Shown here piece by piece: positions 33,562-41,565 of a stretch of DNA of 64,000 nucleotides (position 1 is its first letter; each line of letters opens with the position of its first letter). The stretch is from assembly GCA_023421795.1 (NCBI GenBank), contig JAEZSO010000002.1:372001-436000 (forward strand), in the 5' to 3' direction. The notes beneath the pieces were generated by a model, which saw only the letters and a list, made by a program, of their open reading frames with translations, was not told the origin of the DNA and ran no database searches. Both the position numbers and the translations under genes were made by a program. Source of the stretch: Cyanobacteria bacterium OH_PDB_230. Lineage in GTDB: Bacteria; Cyanobacteriota; Vampirovibrionia; Gastranaerophilales; Gastranaerophilaceae.

Positions 33562-34242
33562 TTATGAAAAGAAGTGACCTCTTTTGGAATTCAGTGTTAT
33601 CGTGTCAAAAGAGTACAATCTTGCAGGTCTTTTCGAACCTGATTTTGTGTATTCATCCAGTTCTTTTAAAATTGAACCGGTTAATACTTTTTTTCTAAAG
33701 TTTCTTTTATCGAGCTTCTTATCCCAGATCAGTTCGTATGATTTTTGTAATTCTGTTAAAGTGAATTTCTCGGGAAGCAGCTGGAACGCTATAGGGCAGA
33801 ATTCCAATCTTTCTCTCATTCTTTTTAGGGAATATTCAATGATTTCTTTGTGGTCGAAGGCCAAAGGCGGCAATTGATAAACTCCGTGCCATTGAACTTC
33901 TGTAATTTCGGTTTTATCTTCAAAAGAAAGTTCGATATCGTCTGAACGTATAAGCGCAAAGTAAGCACAAGTGATAACCCTTGCATTCGGATAACGAAGT
34001 GGATCGCCGAACGTGTATAATTGTTCCAGATAGATATTCTGTACGTTAGTCTTTTCTTTAAGTATTCTTAAAGCCGCTTCATCGAGATTTTCTGACAAAC
34101 GTATAAATCCGCCCGGAATCGCCCATTTGGCTTTAAAGGGTTCGTGAGCACGCTTAACCAACAAAACATTTAACTTATTTTTCTTTATTGTGAAGATAAC
34201 AACGTCAACTGTTACCTCATGTGTTTTAATCTCGTGAAACAT
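33562..34242 (-). CDS. Nudix-domain protein with C-terminal winged helix (NrtR-like regulator)
   Basis: The 226-residue protein has an N-terminal Nudix fold (about 10-145) and a C-terminal winged helix (about 150-220, with FTLTELQKSYELIWDKKLDK and RNFRKKVL). That architecture is the NrtR family, where the Nudix domain senses ADP-ribose-type ligands and the helix domain represses NAD or sugar metabolism genes. The Nudix box starts normally (GGFIRLSENLDEAALR) but continues ILKEKTNV, so the REUxEE acidic cluster is broken, consistent with a sensor rather than a hydrolase. No NAD biosynthesis gene is adjacent. A partial copy of the structured repeat lies just before the start, which lacks a strong ribosome binding site. 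Confidence 0.83.
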   Translation of the reverse strand: MFHEIKTHEVTVDVVIFTIKKNKLNVLLVKRAHEPFKAKWAIPGGFIRLSENLDEAALRILKEKTNVQNIYLEQLYTFGDPLRYPNARVITCAYFALIRSDDIELSFEDKTEITEVQWHGVYQLPPLAFDHKEIIEYSLKRMRERLEFCPIAFQLLPEKFTLTELQKSYELIWDKKLDKRNFRKKVLTGSILKELDEYTKSGSKRPARLYSFDTITLNSKRGHFFS

Positions 34243-34248
34243 ATTTAC

Positions 34249-34300
34249 TCTAATCTAGTCTGTTTTCTTTATTTATTTTATTTTAAACATACTCGCTGTG
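34249..34300 (-). repeat. Weak copy F of the structured repeat (upstream of Nudix regulator)
   Basis: Read towards the gene: CACAGCGAGTATGTTT, about 30 nt of A/T-rich sequence, then AAAACAGACTAGATTAGA ending 7 nt before the ATG. ACTAGATTAG is exact and the spacing matches the better copies, but the first block is diverged (GCGAGTAT versus GTGAGCAA). GTTT and AAAC could pair at the position of GCAA/TTGC in the others. Confidence 0.35.
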
Positions 34301-34340
34301 TAATGAATTGTTAAGAAAAATAAATCAAAGCGTTGTGTAG

Positions 34341-34952
34341 TTATATCGCCTGAGTCAGCATGAAGTTATTCAGCAAGATATCCTTATCAGCAGCTTGGTT
34401 AAGTGGTGCTTTTGGCGGTTGCGGCTTCTGAGCTGGCTTGGTTGAATGGTTGTATTGGCGTATGCTCGCATCAGGATATGTTTTTTGGTAATTGTATTCG
34501 CTCATTATGTTTGAAACGAATCTTTTAGTCTCTGAAAACGGAGGCATACCTTTGTATTTCTTGACATTACCAGGACCTGCGTTGTATGCAGCAAGAGCCA
34601 ATTCAACTGAACCGAACATCTTGTACATAGTTTTATAATAAGTTAATCCGCCTTTTATGTTTTCATTGCGATCGTATGGGTTGTAACCCATTCTTCTTGC
34701 GGTTTGGGGCATTAGTTGGAATACTCCAACGGCTCCATAAGAACTTCTCTTATCGTGGCAGAAGCCCGATTCTTGTTTCGCTATACTTAGACCTAGCGCA
34801 GGGTCGATGCCTAACTCAATAGAATGTTTAACAATTGCTTGTTTAACTGTAAATGTTGATTCTGTTTTTGCTTTTGCTTTTGCTTCTTGTTGTGGGAGTG
34901 TGATAAGGGTTAGACCAATTATAAGTGTTAGTGTTAGTAACCTTCTAATCAT
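34341..34952 (-). CDS. Lytic transglycosylase (SLT domain), secreted
   Basis: The enzyme cleaves peptidoglycan glycan strands with 1,6-anhydro product formation. The 203-residue protein starts MIRRLLTLTLIIGLTLITL, a signal peptide ending near AKAKA. It then has the SLT fold with the catalytic Glu in IAKQESGFCHDKRSSYGAVG (about 52-71), GVFQLMPQTARRMGY (about 71-85) and ALAAYNAGPGNVKKYKG (about 114-130). The Pro/Gln-rich tail is likely unstructured. The frame runs 27 codons further upstream, but the ATG at 34952 has AAAGGA before it and starts the signal peptide. Confidence 0.92.
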   Translation of the reverse strand: MIRRLLTLTLIIGLTLITLPQQEAKAKAKTESTFTVKQAIVKHSIELGIDPALGLSIAKQESGFCHDKRSSYGAVGVFQLMPQTARRMGYNPYDRNENIKGGLTYYKTMYKMFGSVELALAAYNAGPGNVKKYKGMPPFSETKRFVSNIMSEYNYQKTYPDASIRQYNHSTKPAQKPQPPKAPLNQAADKDILLNNFMLTQAI

Positions 34953-35106
34953 GTAAATCCTTTTTTTTTGTAAATTGAAAAATGGGTTAATTTTTTTAAT
35001 ATCTTCGTGATTACTTTTTAAATCATAATACAAAAATTTAAAAATTCAACCCCAACAACCGTTTCCAGGTTTAAGCCAGTTATAGCTGGAAATTTTTTGT
35101 AAAGTT

Positions 35107-35805
35107 TCAAGTTTGGTTTTGAAAATTTCCTTGATTAATAAGCTTTTCAGCTCTATCAAAATCCTCAATCGTATCTATATCAACGGTTTGGACTATAGGG
35201 TAAATTTTGGGTTCGTCGCCGACAAAATCTTTTACTTTTTTCATCACCTCGGTTTTTATTATATATATTGACCCGGTTTCCACAAAAAGGCTGTAATGCC
35301 TGTGTGCATCTTGTCTTCTGGGTCTGGTGCGGTAGTCATATAATGCTTCCATTCTGCCGTCATGGTGTTGTTTCCACATTGCATGGGTTAGTCCTATGTT
35401 TTTTACGGCAAAAACAGAATCACATCCACCTTGAAAATATAATTCAAAAGCTTCATCTATGTCTTTTGCTGTTCTTAGAGGGCATGTAGGCTGGAGTAAG
35501 ATAACAATATCAGGTGAATAATTTTCTTTTTCTAAAGCTTCAACCACCTGTAATAAAACGGGTGCAGTCATTGTCTCGTCTTGCGCAAGTTCTAATGGCC
35601 TGTCTACAACTTCTGCGCCATATTCCAAGGCTACTTTTTTTATTTTCTCATCTTCTGTTGAAAGAACCGTCCTTGTTATATATTTTGACTTTAATGATTC
35701 TTCAATGGAATATGCTATTAAGGGTTTTCCTGCTAAATCTTTTATGTTTTTTCCGGGGATTCCTTTTGAGCCTCCTCGAGCAGGGATTATCGCCAAAACT
35801 TCCAT
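35107..35805 (-). CDS. Acylneuraminate cytidylyltransferase-family (CMP-sugar synthetase)
   Basis: NeuA-type enzymes activate sialic, legionaminic or pseudaminic acids as CMP-sugars for surface glycans. The 232-residue protein has the signature IIPARGGSKGIPGKNI (about 6-21), LAGKPLIAYSIEES (about 24-37), VILLQPTCPLRTAKDIDEA (about 101-119) and VDIDTIEDFDRAE (about 210-222), whose Asp residues bind metal. No sialic or legionaminic acid synthesis genes are adjacent, so the exact sugar is unknown. Glycosylation of flagellin or envelope is a reasonable inference. The start codon overlaps the stop of a ribbon-helix-helix gene (TAATG). Confidence 0.87.
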   Translation of the reverse strand: MEVLAIIPARGGSKGIPGKNIKDLAGKPLIAYSIEESLKSKYITRTVLSTEDEKIKKVALEYGAEVVDRPLELAQDETMTAPVLLQVVEALEKENYSPDIVILLQPTCPLRTAKDIDEAFELYFQGGCDSVFAVKNIGLTHAMWKQHHDGRMEALYDYRTRPRRQDAHRHYSLFVETGSIYIIKTEVMKKVKDFVGDEPKIYPIVQTVDIDTIEDFDRAEKLINQGNFQNQT

Positions 35806-35993
35806 TATTCAAGTATCTCCTCGAGCATTTTTGCTTCGGCATTTACCTTTTGGGTATTTGGCATATTTCTTCTTTTTATGTAAGTCCTTAAAGCCTCTCT
35901 TACAAGCTCGCTTCTTGTTCTTTGTTCCGAGCCTGCAATTTTATCGATTCTGTCTAAAAAATCGTCCGGCATTGAAACCAATATTCTCGCCAT
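35805..35993 (-). CDS. Ribbon-helix-helix (CopG/Arc-type) DNA-binding protein
   Basis: The 62-residue protein starts MARILVSMPDDFLDRIDKIA, the N-terminal beta strand and first helix of the ribbon-helix-helix fold, followed by RTRSELVREALRTYIKRR (about 25-42), the second helix. The ATG at 35993 with AAGGAG six bases before it is clearly the start. Such proteins bind operators as dimers and often regulate their own operon or act as antitoxins, but no toxin gene is adjacent: the next gene, overlapping by one base, is the CMP-sugar synthetase. Regulation of that gene is the simplest guess. Confidence 0.85.
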   Translation of the reverse strand: MARILVSMPDDFLDRIDKIAGSEQRTRSELVREALRTYIKRRNMPNTQKVNAEAKMLEEILE

Positions 35994-36198
35994 AAAATCT
36001 CCTTTTTTTATAGTTAATATGATAGCATATTGCCTCATTATTGTCTAAGAGGTGCTGATACTTTAAAATCTTGCAATAAATTTTCAGAAAAGTTCTTGTT
36101 TAAATATTTAATAATAAACGATTTTTGCAATACAGCTTAGTAAAGGGTATAATTTTAGTGTTAAAATTATATATTGTTAGTATTTCAAAGGTGTTTAA

Positions 36199-36375
36199 AT
36201 GCAAGAACAAAGAAAATTTTTAGGAATAATGTTCCAATGTTGTTCTGTATATGGACGTATTTATGAAAATAAGGACAAGACTGCTTATGTAGGCCGTTGC
36301 CCCAGATGTCTCAGAAACGTTAGGGTCAAGATAGGTGAAGGCGGCAGCAACCAGAGATTTTTTGAGGCGTATTAG
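36199..36375 (+). CDS. Small zinc-ribbon-like protein (58 aa)
   Basis: A short gene with sequence MQEQRKFLGIMFQCCSVYGR (1-20), then TAYVGRCPRCLRNVRVKIG (about 28-46), then a SNQRFFEAY end. Two pairs of cysteines (Cys-Cys near 14-15 and C-x2-C near 34-37) suggest a compact zinc ribbon. The pattern FxCCxVYxRIYxN...AYVGRCPxC...RFF is one I recall as a conserved uncharacterised small protein in several phyla; I cannot verify that here. The stop is 1 nt before the ATG of the M20 peptidase gene, so the two are probably co-translated. There is no strong ribosome binding site directly before the ATG. Confidence 0.75.
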   Translation: MQEQRKFLGIMFQCCSVYGRIYENKDKTAYVGRCPRCLRNVRVKIGEGGSNQRFFEAY

Positions 36376-36376
36376 A

Positions 36377-37618
36377 ATGGATTTAAATTTATTAAGAAAA
36401 GAACATAAATTAATAGATTTGTTTTGCACTCTTGTGCAGATTCCTTCACCTTCTCTGAAGGAAAATGTAGTAGTGCAAGAAATAGTCAAAATTTTTAAAG
36501 AGAATGATGTCCCTGTTTGTTTAGACAGCTATGGTAATGTAATGGTCAAAATTCCTGCTACGGACCCAGATAAAAAACCTATTCTTCTAAGCGCTCATAT
36601 GGATGTAGTTGGGGATGATTCTCCTGTCAATATTTCTCTTGATTCTGATTTTATAGAAACCGATAAAATGAGGACGTTAGGAGCAGATAATAAAGCCGGA
36701 GTCGCTGCTGCAATGCTTTTGGCTTTGGAAATCTCACACGATAAAACCATAAAGCACGGCGGGCTTGAACTTGTGTTTACAAGAGATGAAGAACATTCCA
36801 TGAGCGGAATAAACAATGTGGATATGGCGGCTTTAGAGTCAGAATATATTCTTGTATTAGATGCCGACAAGTTAGGGCAGGTTTTGGTCTCTGGTGCCAG
36901 CTATACAAAACTTATGTTAAATGTTGAAACTTTTTTGGGAGGCCATTCTGGCATAGACATCGCTGATGAAAACAGGCTTAATGCGGTGAAATTGATAGCA
37001 GAGCTCATAAATAAGATTCCTCAAGGTGTTTATAAAGCTGATGAATTAGGAGTGGTGACTTCTATAAATATAGGAGCTGTTGTAGGAGGAGGAATTGAAA
37101 GCAGTATTTCCCGAATAAACGAATCCGAAGAAACGATGGCTTCTTGTTCTGATTTCATCCTGGAAAACGCGATGACTAATATAATAAACAAAAAAGCAGG
37201 CGCCATATATTCTATAAGAAGTTCTGACAAAGAACAGGAAAACAATCTTATTTCTGAAATCAAAAAGTTTGTTGATGATTTCAACAAAAAATACGAAAAA
37301 TTGGCCCAAGCTTCAATAAAAACAGAAGTACATCTTTTGCCGTTTGAAAAATCAGATGACACAAAAATTGTTGAAATTGCAAAACGAGCAGGAGAAAAAT
37401 GCGGCGTCAAAATTGATGTATCTTCATTCCATGCCGGAGCGGAGACTCACATCTATTCAAACAATGTAAATAAATACGGCGAGAAATTTAAGCCTTGCCT
37501 TGTGGGGATTGCAGATATTTTTAATATGCATTCGCCGGATGAAAAAATTGAATATAAAACCTATTTAAAAGGGTATGAGTTCTTAAAAGAATTTTTCAGT
37601 CTTTACAATTCTATTTAA
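36377..37618 (+). CDS. M20-family metallopeptidase (PepT-like)
   Basis: The 413-residue protein starts at the ATG at 36377, just after the zinc-ribbon gene, with GAGG upstream. The longer frame would overlap that gene. Zinc-binding and catalytic motifs of the M20 family are ILLSAHMDVVG (about 69-79), TLGADNKAGVAAAML (about 100-114), VFTRDEEHSMSG with the catalytic Glu (about 133-144), LVLDADKLGQV (about 158-168) and, at the end, FHAGAETHIYS (about 350-360). The dimerisation lid sits between. It resembles tripeptidase T and related di/tripeptidases of anaerobes, acting in the cytoplasm. Confidence 0.9.
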   Translation: MDLNLLRKEHKLIDLFCTLVQIPSPSLKENVVVQEIVKIFKENDVPVCLDSYGNVMVKIPATDPDKKPILLSAHMDVVGDDSPVNISLDSDFIETDKMRTLGADNKAGVAAAMLLALEISHDKTIKHGGLELVFTRDEEHSMSGINNVDMAALESEYILVLDADKLGQVLVSGASYTKLMLNVETFLGGHSGIDIADENRLNAVKLIAELINKIPQGVYKADELGVVTSINIGAVVGGGIESSISRINESEETMASCSDFILENAMTNIINKKAGAIYSIRSSDKEQENNLISEIKKFVDDFNKKYEKLAQASIKTEVHLLPFEKSDDTKIVEIAKRAGEKCGVKIDVSSFHAGAETHIYSNNVNKYGEKFKPCLVGIADIFNMHSPDEKIEYKTYLKGYEFLKEFFSLYNSI

Positions 37619-37706
37619 TTTGTATTTAAAAATTGATTTTGAAACATTAAATTGTATATAATAAACTTTCGGAACAAATAAATTTTTTAAGGATTGATTT
37701 TACACT

Positions 37707-39608
37707 ATGGAAAACGTCGGAATTAAAGAACCCTGCTCTGTAAATTGGCAAAAATGGGAAATAAGCGATGAACTAAAAGCGCTTTTTTCTGATACAAATT
37801 TAACCTTCTGTGATAAGAGAGAAGATTTGATTGATCTTGCGATGGGCGGTTCTGAGAACAAATTTTTTGAAGTCGGATATGAAGTTGAAAGTTTCGGCTA
37901 TGTTGTCGAAGCTGATATCGTAAAGTGCAAGAACGGCTTAGCTGTCAATTATTCCGATCCTTACATGAGAAGACGCGATCCTGATTGCATGTATGTAAAC
38001 AATATTTCAAAAACAGATAAAATAGGATTTGATGAAGAGTTCGGTTATGAATTTGATCTGCTTAGAGAAAAAACCTTTGCTTGGTTAAAAAACAACGATT
38101 TGATTATTCTTCCTTTTATGGCGGGAGGCAAAGAACACGGTTATCCTGCGCTTTTAATTGCGCCTAAAAATTCTTCATTCTTCGCTGCGGCATTGTATGA
38201 TTTACAAGGCAACATTGAATTAGAGTCCATAAAAGATAATTTTTCTCCAAGAGCCATAATTTATCTTGCGCCGCCTTTCAGGCATACTCACTTTAACGGC
38301 AGACAGGCTGTCGTTCATAACAATCATAAAGGGGTGCATGAGATATTCTCTTATAATTTATACCCCGGACCGAGTGCGAAAAAAGGGGTTTACGGAGTTC
38401 TTCTTTCTATCGGCGAAAGTGAAGGGTGGACAACTGTTCACGGCTCTAGCGTGAGAGTGGTTACTCCTTACGATAATGAAATATGCTTTTTGCATGAAGG
38501 CGCAAGCGGAAGCGGAAAGAGCGAAATGCTCGAATATGCGCATAGAAGCCGCGATGGCCGTTTGAAACTCGGAACGAACATTATTTCAGGCGATAAGAAA
38601 TACGTTGCTTTGGGCCAGTCCTGTAAGCTATTGCCTGTTACAGACGATATGGCGCTTTGCCATCCTTCTTTCCAAAAGAACGGCGAAAGACTCGTGGTTA
38701 AAGATGCCGAGGACGGTTGGTTTATAAGAGTAAATCATATCCAGCATTACGGCACCGACACGATTCTTGAAAATCTTACAATTCACCCGAAACAACCGTT
38801 GATTTTCCTGAATATTAACGGCCAAGCTGATGCAACTTGCTTGATTTGGGAACATAAGATGGATAAGCCCGGAGAAAGATGCCCTAATCCGAGAGTTATC
38901 GTTCCAAGGGCAAGCGTAAAAGGCATTCAGAATGAACCGGCTGAAATAGATTATAGAAGCTTTGGCTTGAGAACCCCTCCTTGTTCTTTGGAAAATCCAT
39001 CGTACGGGATATTCGGCATATTGCACCTTATACCGCCTGCTTTAAGCTGGCTTTGGAGGCTTGTCGCTCCCAGAGGTTTCTCTAATCCAAGCATTTTAGA
39101 CGGTGATGACTTAGCCAGTGAAGGCGTAGGTTCTTATTGGCCTTTCGCGACAGGAAGAAAGGTTGATCATGCCAATCTTTTATTGGAACAAATAATAAAT
39201 ACCCCAAAAACAAGGCATATATTGATTCCTAACCAGCACATAGGAAGCTGGAGTGTTGGTTTTATGCCTCAATGGGTAGCTCGTGAATATCTTGCAAGAA
39301 GAGGTCAGGCTTCTTTCCCGGCCAGAAAACTTAAACCATCAAGATGTGCGTTAGGCGGCTATATAATAAAAAATATGCAATTTGAAGGAGCTATTATAAA
39401 CGATAAGTTTTTGGAAGTGAACCATCAGCCAGAAATCGGCAACGAAGGCTACGATAAAGGTGCGGATATGCTTTATGAATTCTTCCATAAAGAGCTAAGA
39501 GAATATCTTGTGCCTGATTTAAATCCTTTAGGCAGACAAATAATAGAATGCTGCTTGAAAAAAGGTTCCATAGAAGATTACGAGAAACTTATACCCGCAA
39601 AATATTAA
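37707..39608 (+). CDS. DUF4914 family protein with P-loop
   Basis: The 633-residue protein matches what I know of DUF4914: early REDLIDLAMGG, then PYMRRRDPDCMYV, IIYLAPPFRHTHFNGRQAVV (about 182-201), SYNLYPGPSAKKGVYGVLLS (about 216-235), and a Walker A loop HEGASGSGKSEMLEYAHRS (about 262-280). The P-loop GASGSGKS resembles those of PEP carboxykinase and HPr kinase, so an ATP-dependent kinase-like or carboxykinase-like activity is possible but not established for this family. The protein has no signal peptide. It lies 88 nt after the M20 peptidase gene and 29 nt before dtd. Confidence 0.85.
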   Translation: MENVGIKEPCSVNWQKWEISDELKALFSDTNLTFCDKREDLIDLAMGGSENKFFEVGYEVESFGYVVEADIVKCKNGLAVNYSDPYMRRRDPDCMYVNNISKTDKIGFDEEFGYEFDLLREKTFAWLKNNDLIILPFMAGGKEHGYPALLIAPKNSSFFAAALYDLQGNIELESIKDNFSPRAIIYLAPPFRHTHFNGRQAVVHNNHKGVHEIFSYNLYPGPSAKKGVYGVLLSIGESEGWTTVHGSSVRVVTPYDNEICFLHEGASGSGKSEMLEYAHRSRDGRLKLGTNIISGDKKYVALGQSCKLLPVTDDMALCHPSFQKNGERLVVKDAEDGWFIRVNHIQHYGTDTILENLTIHPKQPLIFLNINGQADATCLIWEHKMDKPGERCPNPRVIVPRASVKGIQNEPAEIDYRSFGLRTPPCSLENPSYGIFGILHLIPPALSWLWRLVAPRGFSNPSILDGDDLASEGVGSYWPFATGRKVDHANLLLEQIINTPKTRHILIPNQHIGSWSVGFMPQWVAREYLARRGQASFPARKLKPSRCALGGYIIKNMQFEGAIINDKFLEVNHQPEIGNEGYDKGADMLYEFFHKELREYLVPDLNPLGRQIIECCLKKGSIEDYEKLIPAKY

Positions 39609-39637
39609 TAGACCTAAATTTATATCAAGGGAATAAA

Positions 39638-40075
39638 ATGAAAGCTTTAATACAGAGAGTAAAAAGTTCTTCTGTCACAGTGGAAAATCAAATATACTCA
39701 CAAATCGGACCTGGTTTGCTGGTATTTGTCGGTGTTGAAAAAGGTGATGAAAAAGAAAACGCCGTGAAATTGGCAGACAAGATATTGAATTTAAGAATTT
39801 TTGAAGACGAAAACGGCAAAATGAATAGGTCTTTGACGGATGTGAAAGGAGAAATCCTTGTTGTTTCGCAGTTTACCCTGTGCGGAGATTGTAAAAAAGG
39901 CACACGTCCCAGCTTCGACAAGTCGGCACCTTTAGATAAAGCTATAGAGCTGTACGATTATTTTGTCGAAATAGTAAGAGATTCAGGCTTAAAAACGGAA
40001 ACAGGTAAATTTCAGGCTCACATGGACGTTTCTCTTGTGAATGACGGCCCTGTAACTTTTATGATTGAAAAATAA
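39638..40075 (+). CDS. dtd: D-aminoacyl-tRNA deacylase
   Basis: Dtd removes D-amino acids wrongly attached to tRNA. The 145-residue protein starts MKALIQRVKSSSVTVENQ (1-18), the family opening, at an ATG with AAGGG before it. Longer upstream frames lie inside the DUF4914 gene. The two defining motifs are present: GEILVVSQFTLCGDCKKGTR (about 70-89, S-Q-F-T-L) and the C-terminal NDGPVTFMIE (about 135-144, N-x-G-P-V-T). Confidence 0.97.
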   Translation: MKALIQRVKSSSVTVENQIYSQIGPGLLVFVGVEKGDEKENAVKLADKILNLRIFEDENGKMNRSLTDVKGEILVVSQFTLCGDCKKGTRPSFDKSAPLDKAIELYDYFVEIVRDSGLKTETGKFQAHMDVSLVNDGPVTFMIEK

Positions 40076-40084
40076 GTATTAATT

Positions 40085-41401
40085 TTATTTTTTATCTTCT
40101 TCTTTATCGTTATAAGAAATTTGAGTTTGTGCAGGGTTAATCGAAACGGTAAATGCGTTGCTTAATGCTATTCCGCCTTTTATTGACGGTGTATTTACGA
40201 TTTTTCCTTTTATGTACATTACGCTTGAGCCGCCTCCATCAAGGTTCATTGCATTTTGACAGCCGATAGATTTCATAAATTTTGCAAGATCATAAAGGTT
40301 CATTCCGACGGAGGTCTCTTCTCTGCCGTCTATTGTCACAAGGATTAAGTTGTTGTCTTTTGTATATCCTATGGCTGTTCTGGGGTTTTTGCCGCCTATT
40401 GAGTTTAATTTTTGATCAGCTATGTCTACAAAAACCTGATCTTCTTTTACTAGGTAAGGGCCGCCGCTTATAATGTGTTCGACATTCTCCCAGTTAGGAG
40501 TGGTTTTAATGTCCAGTTGTACACTTGTTGCATTAAAAAACGGCTCCAGTTTTTGTTTTGGTCCGGATATAACATATCCATCTTTGGGAATTTCTACTGA
40601 GCCGTCTGATATTTTTATTATTTTATTGTTTTCTATAGCTATTTGTGTTCCATACTTTGGCGTAGGTGGTGAGTATTGCCCCCAGTCTTTTGTGTAGACC
40701 AAGGTGTGTGTCATCAGCATCCTCGGTTGATTTATGTTGTCTATTGTTATGGAGGTTTCAGGGCTTATTAATTTTGCGTCTAACTCCATTCTGGCCATCT
40801 TGAAGTCGTCTTTCCCGACGCCCATTGCTACTCTGTTGTAGATAGGTCCGGTTAAGATTTTTTTGTCAATCATTAAAGTGCCGAGAGGGACTCCTGTTTG
40901 AGGTTTGAAAAAGGTCCCATTGATGGCGACGATTGAATTGTTTTTTGCTGCTATTGTTCTTACTGTGGCTTTTTTGGCCAATTGATCGGAGGCTAAGGAT
41001 GGCGCTAATTCTATATTAGGGTTTATTTGCCTGTTTATTTCAACGATATTTATTTTTACCGGTTGAGAATTTATATATTTTGTCAATTTAACGTGGACAA
41101 CGCCGGGTTCAACAGTGGAAATGAATGTGTTTCTGTACTTTTTCCTTATGGATTGTTCCCACTTGTTGTTATCTGTTAAAAGGCTTACATTTTTGTCTAT
41201 GTTTGTAGGTGTCGGAATATTTCCAGGAGGAATAGCAGTGTTCATATATACTGTTTGGGCGATATTTGCCTCATACGCAAAAATTGAGTTGTTTAAGAAC
41301 ATACCTTGCCCAGAGAAAATAACCAATGCCAACGAAAAGTAAAGAGAGTTAACTGCTATTTTCTCGAAACGTTTTTGTTCTTCAAACAACAGCGCGTTCA
41401 T
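40085..41401 (-). CDS. Phosphodiester glycosidase (NAGPA/DUF2233 family), exported
   Basis: The 438-residue protein has an N-terminal hydrophobic segment (SLYFSLALVIFSGQGMFL, about 19-36) likely to be a signal or anchor. A DUF2233/NAGPA domain follows: AINGTFFKPQTGVPLGTLMI (about 158-177), VEHIISGGPYLV (about 308-319), NPRTAIGYTKDNNLILVTID (about 335-354) and the final GCQNAMNLDGGGSSVMYIKG (about 374-393). The family includes the human phosphodiester alpha-GlcNAcase and bacterial proteins linked to exopolysaccharide or cell-wall teichoic-like polymers. It is a single gene convergent with dtd. Confidence 0.88.
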   Translation of the reverse strand: MNALLFEEQKRFEKIAVNSLYFSLALVIFSGQGMFLNNSIFAYEANIAQTVYMNTAIPPGNIPTPTNIDKNVSLLTDNNKWEQSIRKKYRNTFISTVEPGVVHVKLTKYINSQPVKINIVEINRQINPNIELAPSLASDQLAKKATVRTIAAKNNSIVAINGTFFKPQTGVPLGTLMIDKKILTGPIYNRVAMGVGKDDFKMARMELDAKLISPETSITIDNINQPRMLMTHTLVYTKDWGQYSPPTPKYGTQIAIENNKIIKISDGSVEIPKDGYVISGPKQKLEPFFNATSVQLDIKTTPNWENVEHIISGGPYLVKEDQVFVDIADQKLNSIGGKNPRTAIGYTKDNNLILVTIDGREETSVGMNLYDLAKFMKSIGCQNAMNLDGGGSSVMYIKGKIVNTPSIKGGIALSNAFTVSINPAQTQISYNDKEEDKK

Positions 41402-41565
41402 GATTTTTGTATCCTTTATACTACAATTGTAACATATATTTGAAATCTTTTCAAGTGGGCAATCACACTTTTTTTTAAAAAAACAATTTATTCATTTTGT
41501 GTTTTGGATAATTTTGTAATATTATGAGTTATATATGTAGTAAAATATAAGAAGAGGATTGATAT

